From NCBI GenBank assembly GCA_946404705.1, contig CAMJES010000116.1, forward strand, positions 1 through 6,902: DNA of 6,902 nt. The letters run 5' to 3'. A model generated the notes under the pieces. The model was not told the origin of the DNA. It did no database searches and saw nothing but the letters and a program-made list of their open reading frames with translations. Positions 5,993 through 6,902 of this stretch are shown in pieces (the first letter of the stretch is position 1; each line of letters starts with the position of its first letter). Made by a program: the position numbers and the translations under genes. Source of the DNA: an uncultured Ruminococcus sp. (GTDB taxonomy: Bacteria; Bacillota; Clostridia; Oscillospirales; Ruminococcaceae).

Positions 5993-6865
5993 TTAAATCA
6001 TTGCGGAAAGCAGATTTCCGCTGACATCCTCATATATTCCTATCGAAAGTACGATAATTCCGATAATAAGCGTGTAAAAAGCAAAAATTCTGAATTTATC
6101 CGATACAACAAGCAGCTTTATAAGCCTTATCGCAAGATAACCCGATACCGCTGCAACGATAAATCCTACCGCAAGCGGAAGCAGCAGCTCCGATGAAGCG
6201 TTTCCGTCAAAAGAGAGCATCTCCGTGAGCGCACCTGCAAGGATAACGGGAATTCCGAGTATAAAACTGTATTCAACAGCGTCCTCACGCTTTAATCCTG
6301 CGAAAAGTCCTGCCGATATCGTTGAACCCGACCTTGAAACACCCGGTACAAGCGCAATGCCTTGAAAAACACCGATAAGAACCGCCTTTGGAGTCGTCAC
6401 CTCGCCGCAGGTAAGCTTGTTGCCGTCACAAAGCTTGCTTGTCGAAAGGAACAATAACGCCGAGGTGTAGAGAAAGCCAACGCCCTCCGCAATAACGCTC
6501 TTGTCCGACTGCAGGCTCTCGAAAAAGTCCTTGAATATGTAAAACCCGAACAAAGGGAGAATGGAAATTATTATCATAAATATCATTCTCCGCTCGGGAT
6601 TCATTTCTTTCCATTTGAATTTGCCCGTGAATATATCCTTCACAAGGCGGAAAAACTCAATTATAAGTGCCTTTATCTTGCCCCAAAACGCGATAAATAC
6701 CGCAATAAGCGTTCCGAGATGAAGAAAAACGTTCACAAGCACAGCACTCTCGCCGTGTATCCCGAAAAAATGCTGGAACACCGACAGATGTCCCGAGCTT
6801 GATATCGGAAGAAACTCCGACAAGCCCTGTATAAGTCCTTGAATAATGCCCTCAATTACTGTCAT
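5993..6865 (-). CDS. uppP: Undecaprenyl-diphosphate phosphatase (UppP/BacA family)
   Basis: The enzyme removes the terminal phosphate from undecaprenyl diphosphate, returning the C55 lipid carrier to peptidoglycan and wall-polymer synthesis; family members also confer bacitracin tolerance when abundant. It is an integral membrane protein of 290 residues, normal for the family (about 265-295). The two conserved motifs are present: QGLSEFLPISSSGHL (13-27), with E17, the serine run 22-24 and H26, and VPGVSRSGSTISAGL (173-187), with S177, R178 and S179. Hydrophobic segments fill most of the remainder (about 43-61, 93-110, 125-140, 199-217, 226-252, 259-277). Q13 takes the place of the first Glu of the E. 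coli EGLTEFLP motif, a common variant. ATG at 6865-6863 with GGAGG nine bases upstream. The frame stays open upstream to the window edge, but the ribosome site favours this ATG. ftsK follows 15 nt downstream. Confidence 0.96.
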   Translation of the reverse strand: MTVIEGIIQGLIQGLSEFLPISSSGHLSVFQHFFGIHGESAVLVNVFLHLGTLIAVFIAFWGKIKALIIEFFRLVKDIFTGKFKWKEMNPERRMIFMIIISILPLFGFYIFKDFFESLQSDKSVIAEGVGFLYTSALLFLSTSKLCDGNKLTCGEVTTPKAVLIGVFQGIALVPGVSRSGSTISAGLFAGLKREDAVEYSFILGIPVILAGALTEMLSFDGNASSELLLPLAVGFIVAAVSGYLAIRLIKLLVVSDKFRIFAFYTLIIGIIVLSIGIYEDVSGNLLSAMI

Positions 6866-6874
6866 GAAAAAAAA

Positions 6875-6879
6875 CCTCC
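6875..6879 (-). promoter_or_regulatory. Ribosome binding site of uppP
   Basis: GGAGG on the minus strand with a nine-base spacer (eight T and a C) to the ATG at 6865. It fixes the start although the reading frame stays open upstream to the window edge. No promoter can be judged in the remaining 23 bases. Confidence 0.75.
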
Positions 6880-6902
6880 GTTGTCCTTTATTTCCGGCAG
6901 CC

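Noticed and set aside
6815..6829. Gln13 of UppP in place of the first Glu of the E. coli EGLTEFLP motif as an inactivating change
   Set aside because: From general knowledge, QGLTEFLP-type motifs are common in functional-looking UppP proteins, and the other catalytic residues are intact.

Overview
The window looks like chromosomal DNA of a low-to-moderate GC member of the Bacillota, most likely class Clostridia (Ruminococcus/Oscillospiraceae-like). This rests on strong GGAGG-type ribosome sites, TTG starts, the FtsK/SpoIIIE-type translocase and the style of the UppP, YgiQ and ComEC-like proteins. It is an inference without database support. All genes lie on the minus strand, so transcription runs from high to low coordinates.

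In transcription order: (1) uppP (6865-5993), undecaprenyl-diphosphate phosphatase, a membrane enzyme that recycles the lipid carrier for cell-wall synthesis. (2) ftsK/spoIIIE-type DNA translocase (5977-3224), 15 nt downstream of uppP and opening with a TTG behind a strong Shine-Dalgarno. (3) A roughly 900-bp block (2327-3226) bounded by inverted arrays of a 7-bp repeat (TAATGCG/TAATTCG). It holds a GC-rich hairpin, a 60-nt repeat present in two direct copies, and one AT-rich gene for an unrecognised multi-pass membrane protein (3011-2415). (4) A YgiQ-family (UPF0313) radical SAM protein (2291-330). (5) The N-terminal part of a membrane-anchored ComEC-like metallo-beta-lactamase-fold protein (411 to beyond base 1), overlapping the 3' end of ygiQ out of frame by 82 nt.

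uppP and ftsK are probably co-transcribed housekeeping genes for envelope growth and chromosome segregation. ygiQ and the hydrolase gene form a second tightly linked pair. The block between the pairs is what stands out. Its outer edge supplies the ftsK stop codon, its base composition differs from its neighbours, and its internal repeats sit just upstream of both the small membrane gene and ygiQ. It is best read as an inserted repeat-bounded cassette of unknown mobility. No RNA genes, CRISPR array or recognisable transposase are visible.
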